From Paraglaciecola hydrolytica (GTDB lineage: Bacteria > Pseudomonadota > Gammaproteobacteria > Enterobacterales > Alteromonadaceae): a stretch of 57,745 nt of DNA. The stretch lies in assembly GCF_001565895.1 (NCBI RefSeq), contig NZ_LSNE01000003.1:508541-566285 (forward strand), in the 5' to 3' direction. Shown here piece after piece: positions 1-12,558 of the stretch; the first letter of the stretch is position 1, and each line of letters begins with the position of its first letter. The notes beneath the pieces were generated by a model that was given only the letters and a program-made list of their open reading frames with translations, did not search any database and was not told the DNA's origin. A program made the position numbers and the translations under genes.

Positions 1-198
1 TGGTTCAATAATGCAAAAGGGTTCGGCTTTATTGTTCCGGATGATGGTGGTGAAGATATATTTGCACATTACTCCACAATCCAGATGGAGGGCTATCGCT
101 CTCTGAAAGCGGGACAAGAAGTAAAGTATGATGTGCAGCAAGGCCCAAAAGGCTTACACGCTGAAAACATAGACTTTAACAGCGAGCCTGAACGCTAA
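1..198 (+). CDS. cspD: Cold-shock-like protein CspD, 3' part
   Basis: The frame is open from base 1 to a TAA at 196-198 and gives the last 65 residues of a cold-shock-domain protein. RNP1 (KGFGFI) and RNP2 (DIFAHYS) are both visible, and the stretch STIQMEGYRSLKAGQ is typical of CspD, not CspA. CspD is a single-stranded nucleic acid binding protein that in E. coli inhibits replication in stationary phase. The start lies outside the window, with perhaps 8 residues missing by comparison with the 74-residue E. coli protein. It is convergent with icd and shares a hairpin terminator with it. Confidence 0.93.
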   Translation, partial: WFNNAKGFGFIVPDDGGEDIFAHYSTIQMEGYRSLKAGQEVKYDVQQGPKGLHAENIDFNSEPER

Positions 199-220
199 CA
201 AATTGACAATTTCATAAAAA

Positions 221-246
221 AGCAGACTCAAGAGTCTGCTTTTTTT
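221..246. terminator. Bidirectional terminator between cspD and icd
   Basis: A 9-bp perfect stem (AGCAGACTC / GAGTCTGCT, 221-229 and 232-240) has a two-base centre. It is followed by a T-run at 240-246 on the plus strand and preceded by an A-run at 216-221, which becomes a T-run on the minus strand. It lies between the convergent 3' ends of cspD and icd and can serve both. Confidence 0.88.
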
Positions 247-268
247 GTGTTATAACATTTAAATATAA

Positions 269-2941
<2,673 letters not shown>

Positions 2942-3562
2942 ATGTTATCTAAACAAGTCAAAACAAGTCAGGGCACTAAGCCAAACCACCGCCGTGCAGC
3001 TAGTAATAATAAAAACGTGACTAGTCCTCGGCGAATCGTGCTGTTTAACAAACCCTTTAATGTATTAACTCAATTTACCGATCAGGCGGGTCGGCAAACC
3101 CTTAAAGATTTTATACCCATCGAAAATATATATGCAGCAGGACGTTTAGACCGCGACAGCGAAGGCCTGTTGGTCCTGACTAATGACGGGAAATTACAAC
3201 ATCAACTCGCCTCGCCCCTGACTAAAACCGCTAAAACCTATTGGGTGCAAGTGGAGGGCATACCCGATTTACCGGCTATTCAGGCCTTGCAAAATGGTGT
3301 TGAACTTAACGATGGGATGACTAAACGCGCCAAAATAGTGCAAATTGACGAGCCACAACTATGGCAACGTGATCCTCCTGTACGTTTTCGTCAAGCTATC
3401 CCAACCTCTTGGTTGGCGATTACACTGACTGAAGGCAGAAACCGCCAAGTCAGAAGAATGACTGCCCATGTTGGCTACCCTACCCTGCGCCTTATCCGCT
3501 ACAGTATTGGTGATTGGAATATTGAGGGTATTGCAAATGGGCACTACCGCGAAGTGGTTTAA
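2942..3562 (+). CDS. rluE: 23S rRNA pseudouridine(2457) synthase RluE
   Basis: The product is a 206-residue RsuA/RluB/E/F-family pseudouridine synthase. The catalytic motif [11 protein letters not shown] has its Asp at residue 70, and the later motif GRNRQVRRM is typical of the family. A basic 30-residue N-terminus precedes the catalytic domain; there is no S4 domain, as in E. coli RluE. It modifies helix 89 of 23S rRNA in the E. coli orthologue. The position next to icd and upstream of mnmA agrees with E. coli order, supporting RluE over RluB or RluF. The start has only a weak ribosome-binding site. Confidence 0.9.
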   Translation: MLSKQVKTSQGTKPNHRRAASNNKNVTSPRRIVLFNKPFNVLTQFTDQAGRQTLKDFIPIENIYAAGRLDRDSEGLLVLTNDGKLQHQLASPLTKTAKTYWVQVEGIPDLPAIQALQNGVELNDGMTKRAKIVQIDEPQLWQRDPPVRFRQAIPTSWLAITLTEGRNRQVRRMTAHVGYPTLRLIRYSIGDWNIEGIANGHYREVV

Positions 3563-3625
3563 ATAAGTAACGCGAAGCGGTTTAAATAAATAACGCGAAG
3601 CCGTTTGAATAATAAGAACACGAAG
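3548..3625 (+). repeat. Degenerate ~23-bp tandem repeat spanning the rluE stop
   Basis: The words CGCGAAG, CGCGAAG, CGCGAAG and CACGAAG start at 3548, 3571, 3594 and 3619 (spacing 23, 23, 25). The first three are each followed by a diverged copy of the rluE tail (tggtttaaataa / cggtttaaataa / ccgtttgaataa). The first unit is the end of rluE itself, so the terminal codons and stop have been duplicated into the intergenic region. Confidence 0.8.
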
Positions 3626-3771
3626 CTCGTTTATTCATGAATAACACATAGCGATATAAGCATAAGTAATTCACTTTTAAAGCCTATTGAGATTAATTCT
3701 CGGGGTGATTTAAGCGCTAGTTTTTGCTAGACTTCGCGTCCATTTTTTAAGACTGCAAAATTACTGTTTAT

Positions 3772-4929
3772 ATGCTCAGCGCCAAGCCTACTAATTCACC
3801 TTCAGACTCCAACGCATCAGAGTCAAGTGCAACCGACAATAGCACCATAAAAGTCATTGTAGGTATGTCGGGGGGTGTCGATTCTTCTGTTTCAGCCTAT
3901 TTGTTACAACAACAGGGTTTTCAGGTCGAAGGCCTGTTTATGAAAAACTGGGAAGAAGATGACAACAGTGAATATTGTGCAGCAGCAGACGATCTCAAAG
4001 ATGCACAAGCAGTCGCTGATAAATTAGGCATCAAGTTACACACCATTAATTTTGCCGCAGAATACTGGGATAACGTCTTTGAGTATTTTCTCGAAGAATA
4101 CAAATCAGGTCGTACCCCCAATCCCGATATCATGTGCAATAAAGAAATCAAATTTAAGGCCTTTTTGGAATTTGCCGCCGAAGAATTAGGCGCAGATTAC
4201 ATTGCCACAGGCCATTATGTGCAACGCTCAGACGTATCGGGCCAATGGCAAATGTTACGTGGCTTAGATGGCAACAAAGACCAAAGTTATTTTTTGTATA
4301 CCTTGTCTCATGAGCATATAGGCCAAACCCTATTTCCTATCGGTCACTTAGAAAAACCAGAAGTGAGACGTATTGCTTTAGAGCAAGACTTAGTCACCCA
4401 CGACAAAAAAGACAGTACCGGCATATGTTTTATTGGAGAACGCAAATTCAAAGACTTTTTAGGTCAGTATCTCCCTGCTCAGCCAGGTGACATCGAAACC
4501 GCCGAAGGCCAAGTAATCGGTCGTCATGATGGTTTGATGTATCACACATTAGGTCAACGTAAGGGTTTATTGATCGGCGGTTTAAAAGATTATGCAGAAG
4601 ATCCTTGGTATGTAGTGGATAAAGACGTGGCACGTAATGTCCTTATTGTTGGTCAAGGTGCAAACCACCCCAGACTCTATTCAAAAGGATTAATTGCCAA
4701 TCAATTACATTGGGTCGATCGTGTAGGCCCTAAAGAGTCGATGCGCTGCGTGGTAAAAACCCGCTACCGCCAAACCGATATAGATTGTCAAATTACTGTA
4801 TTAGCAGATGGCTCTTTGCAAGTACTATTTGATCAAGCCCAAAAAGCTGTTACTCCTGGACAGTCAGCCGTTTTCTACCTCGACAAGGTTTGTTTAGGTG
4901 GCGGCATTATTGAGAATTACTTGCGCTAA
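3772..4929 (+). CDS. mnmA: tRNA-specific 2-thiouridylase MnmA
   Basis: The product has 385 residues. It makes 2-thiouridine at U34 of Lys, Glu and Gln tRNAs, receiving sulfur from the IscS-Tus relay. The PP-loop motif SGGVDSS is at residues 33-39. The two catalytic cysteines are C122 (in MCNKE) and C219 (in GICFIGE). The enzyme body matches E. coli MnmA throughout, but a Ser/Asn-rich N-terminal extension of about 25 residues precedes the core. No later in-frame start could keep the PP-loop, so the ATG at 3772 stands. It is followed by hflD and purB as in E. coli; the nudJ gene that separates rluE and mnmA there is absent. Confidence 0.97.
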   Translation: MLSAKPTNSPSDSNASESSATDNSTIKVIVGMSGGVDSSVSAYLLQQQGFQVEGLFMKNWEEDDNSEYCAAADDLKDAQAVADKLGIKLHTINFAAEYWDNVFEYFLEEYKSGRTPNPDIMCNKEIKFKAFLEFAAEELGADYIATGHYVQRSDVSGQWQMLRGLDGNKDQSYFLYTLSHEHIGQTLFPIGHLEKPEVRRIALEQDLVTHDKKDSTGICFIGERKFKDFLGQYLPAQPGDIETAEGQVIGRHDGLMYHTLGQRKGLLIGGLKDYAEDPWYVVDKDVARNVLIVGQGANHPRLYSKGLIANQLHWVDRVGPKESMRCVVKTRYRQTDIDCQITVLADGSLQVLFDQAQKAVTPGQSAVFYLDKVCLGGGIIENYLR

Positions 4930-4946
4930 TATGCTAACTAAAAATT

Positions 4947-6976
<2,030 letters not shown>

Positions 6977-7022
6977 GCTTAAAATTAATTTATTTTTTCG
7001 GTAAAAATTAAATCCGCAAAAC

Positions 7023-7061
7023 GATGGCGTTGACTACACTTAGTCACGCCATTGGTTTTTT
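7023..7061 (+). terminator. Intrinsic terminator after purB, abutting the cyclase ribosome-binding site
   Basis: The stem GATGGCGTTGACT / AGTCACGCCAT (about 7023-7035 and 7042-7052, one bulge) is followed by six Ts at 7056-7061. The run passes directly into AAAGGGA (7062-7068), the ribosome-binding site of the cyclase gene starting at 7076. The cyclase therefore has no room for a promoter downstream of the terminator. Confidence 0.85.
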
Positions 7062-7075
7062 AAAGGGATTTAAAA

Positions 7076-8299
7076 ATGCTCAAACAATGTCTAAAGATAT
7101 GGGTGCGCTCAGGTATCGCACGCTATCCACATGAATACTTCACACCGGTACGTCTTACCAACATTATTGCTTTTCTGATCATTGTGGTGTCGTGTTGTCA
7201 AATCCCTGGTGCATTGTGGTTTTGGCAAGACACTGGCAGCAGCCAATTTGTGATCAGTAGCGTGAGCATCGTTTTGCTCTGTCTCGTGCCTTTATTAAAT
7301 CATCAGGCAAAATACACTTTCGCAAAAATAGTCTTAATATCCATCTACATAGCTAACCTTCTTGCCACCAGTTGGTTATGGGAAATTAACCTGTATATCC
7401 ATTTTTTCTACTTACTGGCTGTGGTGTGCTGTCCCTTCTTTTTCATCGAAACAGAAAGCCGTTTAAAATGGTTTTATTCCATGCTCTTTATTATTTTGTT
7501 TATGAGTACCGAGATTTATTATCAGCTTTTTGATTTGCAAGATCACACAGCAGCCCAACAACTATTCAAGTTTTCCAGTGCCTGTTTATTAGCCTTAGCT
7601 TGTGTACTGTGTAGTTATCATATTCAAAAGAATGTGGCGCGCAGTTGGCACAAGCTCGCCCTAGAGAAAAAACGCTCAGAGCAGCTATTGCTAAACATTT
7701 TGCCCAATAGCATCGCACAGCGTCTGAAAAATTCGACTAACTTAATTGCCGATTATTTTGCTCAGGCCAGCATCTTGTTTGCTGACATTCAAAACTTCAC
7801 ACCACTGTGTAAACGCATGGATCCACAAAAACTGGTTTCCTTGTTAAATGAATTATTTTGCCAATTCGACGTATTAGCCCAGCACTATGGATTAGAAAAA
7901 ATTAAAACCAACGGAGACAGCTATATGGCGGCCTGTGGATTACCCAATGCCAACGCCCAACATGCCATTCAATGTTGCGAGTGTGCGCTGGATATGCAGG
8001 ATGAATTCGAACGTTTTAGCGAGGCTCATAAGCTGCAAACCGGTCTACGGATTGGTATCGGCTGTGGTGAAGTAGTGGCGGGAGTTATTGGAAAAAACAA
8101 ATTTAGCTATGATATGTGGGGAGAAGCCGTAAACTTAGCCTCACGTATGCAGAGCCATGGTGAGAGTCATAAAATTCAAACCACACAAGCAACCTTTGAG
8201 CTCACCCGACATTTATTTAATTTTATAGAACGTGGGCAGATTGAAGTCAAAGGTGTCGGTCAAGTCACCACTTACTGGTTAATTAGCCGTAAATATTAA
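7076..8299 (+). CDS. Membrane-bound class III adenylate cyclase
   Basis: The product has 407 residues. About six hydrophobic segments lie between residues 28 and 185, then a helical linker with the cyclase-type motif LLLNILPNSIAQRLK, then a class III catalytic domain at about 230-400. Both metal-binding aspartates (D237 in FADIQNF, D281 in NGDSYM) are present. So are the adenine-selecting pair K277 and D346 and the transition-state residues N353 and R357 (VNLASRM). The Lys/Asp pair predicts ATP, giving cAMP. The membrane part is not a domain I can name. It occupies the place of phoPQ between purB and roxA in E. coli. It is probably expressed by read-through of the purB terminator. Confidence 0.92.
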   Translation: MLKQCLKIWVRSGIARYPHEYFTPVRLTNIIAFLIIVVSCCQIPGALWFWQDTGSSQFVISSVSIVLLCLVPLLNHQAKYTFAKIVLISIYIANLLATSWLWEINLYIHFFYLLAVVCCPFFFIETESRLKWFYSMLFIILFMSTEIYYQLFDLQDHTAAQQLFKFSSACLLALACVLCSYHIQKNVARSWHKLALEKKRSEQLLLNILPNSIAQRLKNSTNLIADYFAQASILFADIQNFTPLCKRMDPQKLVSLLNELFCQFDVLAQHYGLEKIKTNGDSYMAACGLPNANAQHAIQCCECALDMQDEFERFSEAHKLQTGLRIGIGCGEVVAGVIGKNKFSYDMWGEAVNLASRMQSHGESHKIQTTQATFELTRHLFNFIERGQIEVKGVGQVTTYWLISRKY

Positions 8300-8334
8300 G
8301 TCTTTATTACATTAAATTTTTTATTAGAGTAACT

Positions 8335-9483
8335 ATGTACCAAATTAAAAATTTCGACGTCGATGTATTTTTAAGCGAATACTGGCAAAAAAAGCCCCTA
8401 TTAATTAAACAGGGTTTTAGCCATTTTCAAGATCCACTGGATGAACACGAATTAGCTGGACTCGCCCTCGAAGAAAACATTGATTCCCGCGTGATAAGTT
8501 TAAAAAGTAAAAAATGGCAAGTTGCTCACGGGCCCTTTGAGGATATTAATCAACACTGTAAAGGTGCATGGAGCTTGTTAGTGCAGGCGGTTGACCAACA
8601 TGTACCTGAAGCTGACGAATTAATGCGTGCTTTTTCGTTTATCCCCCATTGGCGCATGACTGATTTAATGGTGAGTTTTTCTAATGAAAGTGCAGGGGTT
8701 GGCCCCCACATCGATCAATACGATGTATTTATCGTACAGGGTAAAGGTACAAGGCGCTGGCAAATAGGTTTGCCCGGCGATTATAGCAATAAAGTCCCCC
8801 ACCCCGAGCTTAAACAAATCACTGAGTTTGAACCCATCATTGACGAAGCATTGCAGCCCGGCGACATTATTTATATCCCCCCCCATCATCCCCATAACGG
8901 TGTTGCGCTGGAATATTGCATGAATTATTCGGTTGGCTTTCGGGCTCCATCGGCACAAGAACTGCTATCGTCTTTTAGTGACTTTAGTCTTGAAAATAAC
9001 TTATTTACTCAACGCTACTTGGATCAAAAAATCACACCAAGGAAGCATCCTAGTTCTATAAAACTGCAAGAAATTGCGCAGTTTAAACAGATGCTGCACC
9101 AAGCTATTGATTCGCCAAACTGCAGCCAATGGTTAGCCGAATACTTAAGTACCAACAATCGCGCAAACAAAGATGAAGAAGATCCCAGCGAAGCCTATAG
9201 CATGGAAGAAATTAGCGAATTACTGGCTGATGGACAAACTTTTGTACGTGAGCCGGGCATAAAGCCAATATTTATTGAAAGCCAAGAGGCTGAAAACAGT
9301 GACTTTATATTTTATATTGAGGGTCAAGCCTTCCACTGCCCAGCAAATACCGCGGAATTTGTACAAAATTTTCTGAATTCAGCTGTTTTTAACGCTGAAA
9401 ATGGCCTGCCTCAGGAAATTTGTTTATTTTTTAGACAAACCCTGACTACACTTGTTAACTCAGGATATTGGTTTCCTGAGTAA
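8335..9483 (+). CDS. roxA: 50S ribosomal protein L16 arginine 3-hydroxylase RoxA (YcfD)
   Basis: The product is a 382-residue JmjC/cupin-fold 2-oxoglutarate and Fe(II) oxygenase, close to the 373-residue E. coli protein along its whole length, including the closing VNSGYWF. The iron-binding HxD is in PHIDQYDVF (about residues 125-127), and a distal His sits in the PPHHPHNG region. It hydroxylates an arginine of ribosomal protein L16. It follows the cyclase by 35 bases and precedes a GNAT gene by 13, so the three may form one transcript. Confidence 0.95.
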   Translation: MYQIKNFDVDVFLSEYWQKKPLLIKQGFSHFQDPLDEHELAGLALEENIDSRVISLKSKKWQVAHGPFEDINQHCKGAWSLLVQAVDQHVPEADELMRAFSFIPHWRMTDLMVSFSNESAGVGPHIDQYDVFIVQGKGTRRWQIGLPGDYSNKVPHPELKQITEFEPIIDEALQPGDIIYIPPHHPHNGVALEYCMNYSVGFRAPSAQELLSSFSDFSLENNLFTQRYLDQKITPRKHPSSIKLQEIAQFKQMLHQAIDSPNCSQWLAEYLSTNNRANKDEEDPSEAYSMEEISELLADGQTFVREPGIKPIFIESQEAENSDFIFYIEGQAFHCPANTAEFVQNFLNSAVFNAENGLPQEICLFFRQTLTTLVNSGYWFPE

Positions 9484-9496
9484 TCGGAGTCACTTT

Positions 9497-9955
9497 ATGA
9501 CGTTTATTGTAAAAAACGTCGACTGGGGAAACGAGCAACACAAACTTCGCAAGATAAGAGAAAAGGTATTTGTTTGCCAATGGCGTATTCCATGGGAATA
9601 CGAATTTGATCACCAAGACAGTGGAGCATTTCACGTATTGGTGGTCGATGAAAACGACCAAGAAGTAGCGACTGGTCGTATTACTCCGCAAGGAGAAATA
9701 GGTCGCATAGCGGTTGAACCTCAATATAGAGGGCCAGAACTGTACCAAGCACTCTTTAGCGCACTGATTAAAATTGCAGAACAAATTGGTCTGCAGGATG
9801 TATTAGTGCATTGCGAGTTGGAAGGTGTAGATTATTATCAACAACAGGGATTCCGACCGGTCGGTTCGGTGTTTATGGATGCAGGTATACCACGTCAAGG
9901 TATGCAATGTAGCCTGTCAAATTTTTCACTCAGTCGAGTGGAATTAACGCACTAA
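9497..9955 (+). CDS. GNAT-family N-acetyltransferase
   Basis: The product has 152 residues from the ATG at 9497, which has CGGAG seven bases upstream. A longer frame reaching 9452 would overlap the end of roxA. The GNAT fold is indicated by the order FHVLVVDE (strand), VATGRI (strand), GRIAVEPQYRG (acetyl-CoA loop region) and GVDYYQQQGF (the usual 'YxxxGF' end motif). The pyrophosphate-binding RxxGxG/A is not perfect (QYRGPELY). The substrate cannot be told. It is probably co-transcribed with roxA. Confidence 0.83.
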   Translation: MTFIVKNVDWGNEQHKLRKIREKVFVCQWRIPWEYEFDHQDSGAFHVLVVDENDQEVATGRITPQGEIGRIAVEPQYRGPELYQALFSALIKIAEQIGLQDVLVHCELEGVDYYQQQGFRPVGSVFMDAGIPRQGMQCSLSNFSLSRVELTH

Positions 9956-9963
9956 GGCACACC

Positions 9964-10001
9964 AGGGCAGATTAAGAATTACGTATTATCTTATTTGCCC
10001 T
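9964..10001 (+). terminator. Likely terminator hairpin after the GNAT gene
   Basis: The inverted repeat AGGGCAGATTAAGA / TCTTATTTGCCCT (one mismatch) has a ~10-base loop and is followed by a T-rich stretch (cttttatcg). It lies just after the GNAT stop. The T-run is short, so efficiency is uncertain. Confidence 0.55.
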
Positions 10002-10028
10002 AGTGGCTTTTATCGTTTAATTGCTGAA

Positions 10029-10142
10029 TATATACCCCAAATATTTGAAATTGTACGGAGGCAAGGGAGCTCAGCCCCATGAGCTTAACCGCACTAAGTC
10101 ATTAGGGTGAGTGAGTGTAGCCAACAAAGGTTGCTTGGGTTT
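10029..10142. repeat. Dispersed TATACC/TTGAAA repeat, copy A
   Basis: It begins TATATACCCC with TTGAAATTG nine bases further on, as in copies B-D, and carries the family word AGCCAACAAAG near its right end (TTTGTTGGCT in inverse). Terminal ACCCCAA and TTGGGTT are roughly inverted. It lies directly downstream of the dld stop. Confidence 0.55.
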
Positions 10143-10146
10143 AAAC

Positions 10147-11904
10147 TTATTTTTTCGTACCACAACCACAACTTGTTGTAGCCGGCTGTTCTTTTAAACC
10201 ACCCTCAGCCCAATTTTTTAACTTACTGGTTTTACCTATACCAGGGTTAAACGTATTGGTGGGATCTAAGTCCTGATAAAAATCTTTCAGTGCCGCTTTC
10301 GCAAAATACTCATGCCCGACATTATGCTCAGCGGGATATTCAGCTTGGCGTTCATCAAAAGTTGCCAATAATTTTTCTTTTAAGGCCTTGGCATCCACAC
10401 CTTTTTTAAGAATATAGTTTTGATGCATAACGTGGCAAAACAAATGACCGTAGTAAAACTTGACTGCCATTTGCTCTTCTAATTCAGCAGGTAAGGTTTC
10501 ATACCACTGGGTATCATTGCGGCGTAAAGCGACATCTAGGGTCATCAATGATCCCAGCTTTTTGCTATTCATAATGTGATAACGGCCAATCGCCCCGCCC
10601 GCCACAAAACGATGCAAAATCGCTTTTTCGCCTTCCTTAGGCGTACACTCAAAATAATCCCCTTCATTTTCTTTAAAAAAGCTTTGCAGGTAAGCGCGAG
10701 CCTCATCAACGCCATCGTTGTTCATCTCTAGGATCCAATGATGTTGATATTTATCCCGATAAGCTTCCATCTTAGAAGGTAAATGGTTAGGCCATAAATA
10801 GCTCATGTACTGCATGATGTGATCAGACATTTTATTTGGCAAAAAACTAAACTTATCAGCGATGCGATCCACCGTGCGTTTAAGCGCAAACAGTTTAGGG
10901 ATATAAGCTGAACCTAACTTATCGATCACCACAAAAGTGTCTTTGCCATATTTTTTAGCCGCATCATAACAATCACGATGGATATACTCGCCCGATACAG
11001 GCAAGGTCTTAAAACTCGACAATACATCACGGCGTATTTTTGTTAGTACGTCAGCATCATTGGTGCCTATGTAAAAAACCTGCTGCTTTTTGGCGATAGG
11101 AAAAGTATCGATACGCACGGCAAACACCGCTAACTTACCCGCACAACCTGAAGATTGGTATAAACGACGGCCATCATTATTAAAGCGCGATGGCGTTGCG
11201 GCATCGACATCTCTAACACGTTGGTGATACTCATCATCCGACGCGCGTTTTTGCGGAAATTGCACATCATCCTTGGTATAAAGTTGCCCTTGCAACTTAG
11301 TCAGAATTTCTTCTGGGCTAGTGCCCAATTCAATGCCTAGATTGTTAACTAAGCTTAACTCACCTTGTTGATCGATTTGCGCATACAGAGAGAGTTCGGT
11401 ATAGGCAGGGCCTCGTTGCACTAATGCACCACCGGAATTATTACAAATACCACCCACAATTGAGGCACCAATACAGGATGAACCAATCACGGAATGAGGT
11501 TCGCGGCCATAAGGAGCCAACACCTCTTCTAAGCCAAATAAAGTGCTACCCGGCAAACCGATAATTTGTTTGCCATCATCAATTAATTGAATTTGATCAA
11601 TACGCATCGTGCTAACGATGACGATAGGACGATCATAGTCTTTACCATTTGGGGTAGAGCCCCCCGTTAATCCCGTATTCGCAGCCTGCATAATAACGGC
11701 AACATCAGCCGCCACACAGGCCTGTAGTACCTGCCAAATTTCAAGCAAAGTGCCGGGCCTTACAACCGCTAACGCTTCGCCTGAACCAAAACGAAAACCT
11801 TTACTGTAAGCTTGGGTTTTTGAACTGTCGGTCAGCACATAGGATGCCCCCACAGCGGCACTAAGTTGTTGAATAAGAGCATGATTGGTGGCGTGTTCAG
11901 ACAT
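10147..11904 (-). CDS. dld: Quinone-dependent D-lactate dehydrogenase
   Basis: The product has 585 residues from the ATG at 11904, which has AGAGAAG upstream; a longer frame to 11937 lacks a ribosome-binding site. It resembles E. coli Dld throughout. An N-terminal FAD-binding domain carries QAANTGLTGGSTP and a conserved GSSCIGAS / GGICNNSGG stretch, followed by the Dld membrane-binding domain and a closing NPGIGKTSK motif. It is a peripheral inner-membrane flavoprotein that oxidises D-lactate and feeds electrons to quinone. Unlike the E. coli protein, it ends in a short cysteine-bearing tail (TTSCGCGTKK). The gene is flanked on both sides by copies of one dispersed repeat. Confidence 0.96.
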   Translation of the reverse strand: MSEHATNHALIQQLSAAVGASYVLTDSSKTQAYSKGFRFGSGEALAVVRPGTLLEIWQVLQACVAADVAVIMQAANTGLTGGSTPNGKDYDRPIVIVSTMRIDQIQLIDDGKQIIGLPGSTLFGLEEVLAPYGREPHSVIGSSCIGASIVGGICNNSGGALVQRGPAYTELSLYAQIDQQGELSLVNNLGIELGTSPEEILTKLQGQLYTKDDVQFPQKRASDDEYHQRVRDVDAATPSRFNNDGRRLYQSSGCAGKLAVFAVRIDTFPIAKKQQVFYIGTNDADVLTKIRRDVLSSFKTLPVSGEYIHRDCYDAAKKYGKDTFVVIDKLGSAYIPKLFALKRTVDRIADKFSFLPNKMSDHIMQYMSYLWPNHLPSKMEAYRDKYQHHWILEMNNDGVDEARAYLQSFFKENEGDYFECTPKEGEKAILHRFVAGGAIGRYHIMNSKKLGSLMTLDVALRRNDTQWYETLPAELEEQMAVKFYYGHLFCHVMHQNYILKKGVDAKALKEKLLATFDERQAEYPAEHNVGHEYFAKAALKDFYQDLDPTNTFNPGIGKTSKLKNWAEGGLKEQPATTSCGCGTKK

Positions 11905-11940
11905 AGGACTTCTCTGGGTGACTATAGGGATTAACATGCA

Positions 11941-12027
11941 TATATACCCTTCATTCTTGAAATTGCACCTTTGTAGGCTGGACTCATTCGCCGCCGCCGT
12001 GCAATTCCAATGATTTTGGATATCGGT
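11941..12027. repeat. Dispersed TATACC/TTGAAA repeat, copy B
   Basis: It starts TATATACCC, then TTGAAATTGCAC, then CATTCGCCGCCG, and closes with CCGTGCAATTCCAATGAT before GATATCGGT. TTGAAATTGCAC and GTGCAATTCCAA are imperfect inverted arms, so the unit can fold on itself. It sits about 36 bases upstream of the dld start and so overlaps the dld leader or promoter. Confidence 0.7.
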
Positions 12028-12241
12028 TAAATAACAAAGTTGCTGCAGTATACCTTATGCCACAAGCGTTGATGAATTGAAGTTAGGCTATTTTAGAAAT
12101 TTTTAGCTAGGCACAATAATCACAAGTTATATGGCAAAGCCATGTTTACTGCATATTCACAAATAGTTTGTAACATCTGAAATGAGCGACAAAAAGTTCA
12201 ACTGTTATACTGCGCTAAATCCTTTTGTATTTGAGACCAAA

Positions 12242-12463
12242 ATGAAGAAAAAATTCAGAATTGCATTAGGCGGCTTATTTGCTCTTGTAGGCATTGTATT
12301 TTTTATTATTCCAGGTTCAATGTTGGTATTAATTCTTGGCCTGATGATGCTTAGTTATGACTTACCCAAAGCGCGCACAGCCTTACGTTACTGCCAAAAC
12401 GCTATGAGCAAATCAGCCCGCAAACTTGATGCTTATTTATTGCGCCGAAAACTCGGTAACTAA
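12242..12463 (+). CDS. Small inner-membrane protein, PGPGW-like
   Basis: The product has 73 residues from the ATG at 12242. The frame extends to an ATG at 12182, but the segment between contains a TATACT (12206-12211) that looks like a -10 box, so I favour the shorter form. A basic start (MKKKFRIALGG) is followed by a hydrophobic stretch of about 35 residues with IIPGS at the middle, then a basic amphipathic tail. The GG..LVG..FFIIPGS..LILGL pattern recalls the PGPGW family of small transmembrane proteins of unknown function. Assignment is by pattern only. Confidence 0.6.
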   Translation: MKKKFRIALGGLFALVGIVFFIIPGSMLVLILGLMMLSYDLPKARTALRYCQNAMSKSARKLDAYLLRRKLGN

Positions 12464-12485
12464 GATCTAACAGATTATTCCACTC

Positions 12486-12536
12486 AAAAAAAATGGCTGC
12501 CCCTAATTGCACACAATCTCGGTCAGCCATTTTTCG
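12486..12536. terminator. Bidirectional terminator between the small membrane protein gene and ppsA
   Basis: The stem AAAATGGCTG / CAGCCATTTT (about 12490-12499 and 12524-12533) has a long loop. It is flanked by an A-run on the left and Ts on the right, so it can end transcripts from both convergent genes. Confidence 0.8.
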
Positions 12537-12558
12537 TTTCATTAGATCATTACCGCTT

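Noticed and set aside
7030-7058. TTGACT at 7030 as the -35 of a cyclase promoter
   Set aside because: There is no -10 at 16-18 bases; the downstream sequence is the terminator arm and T-run.
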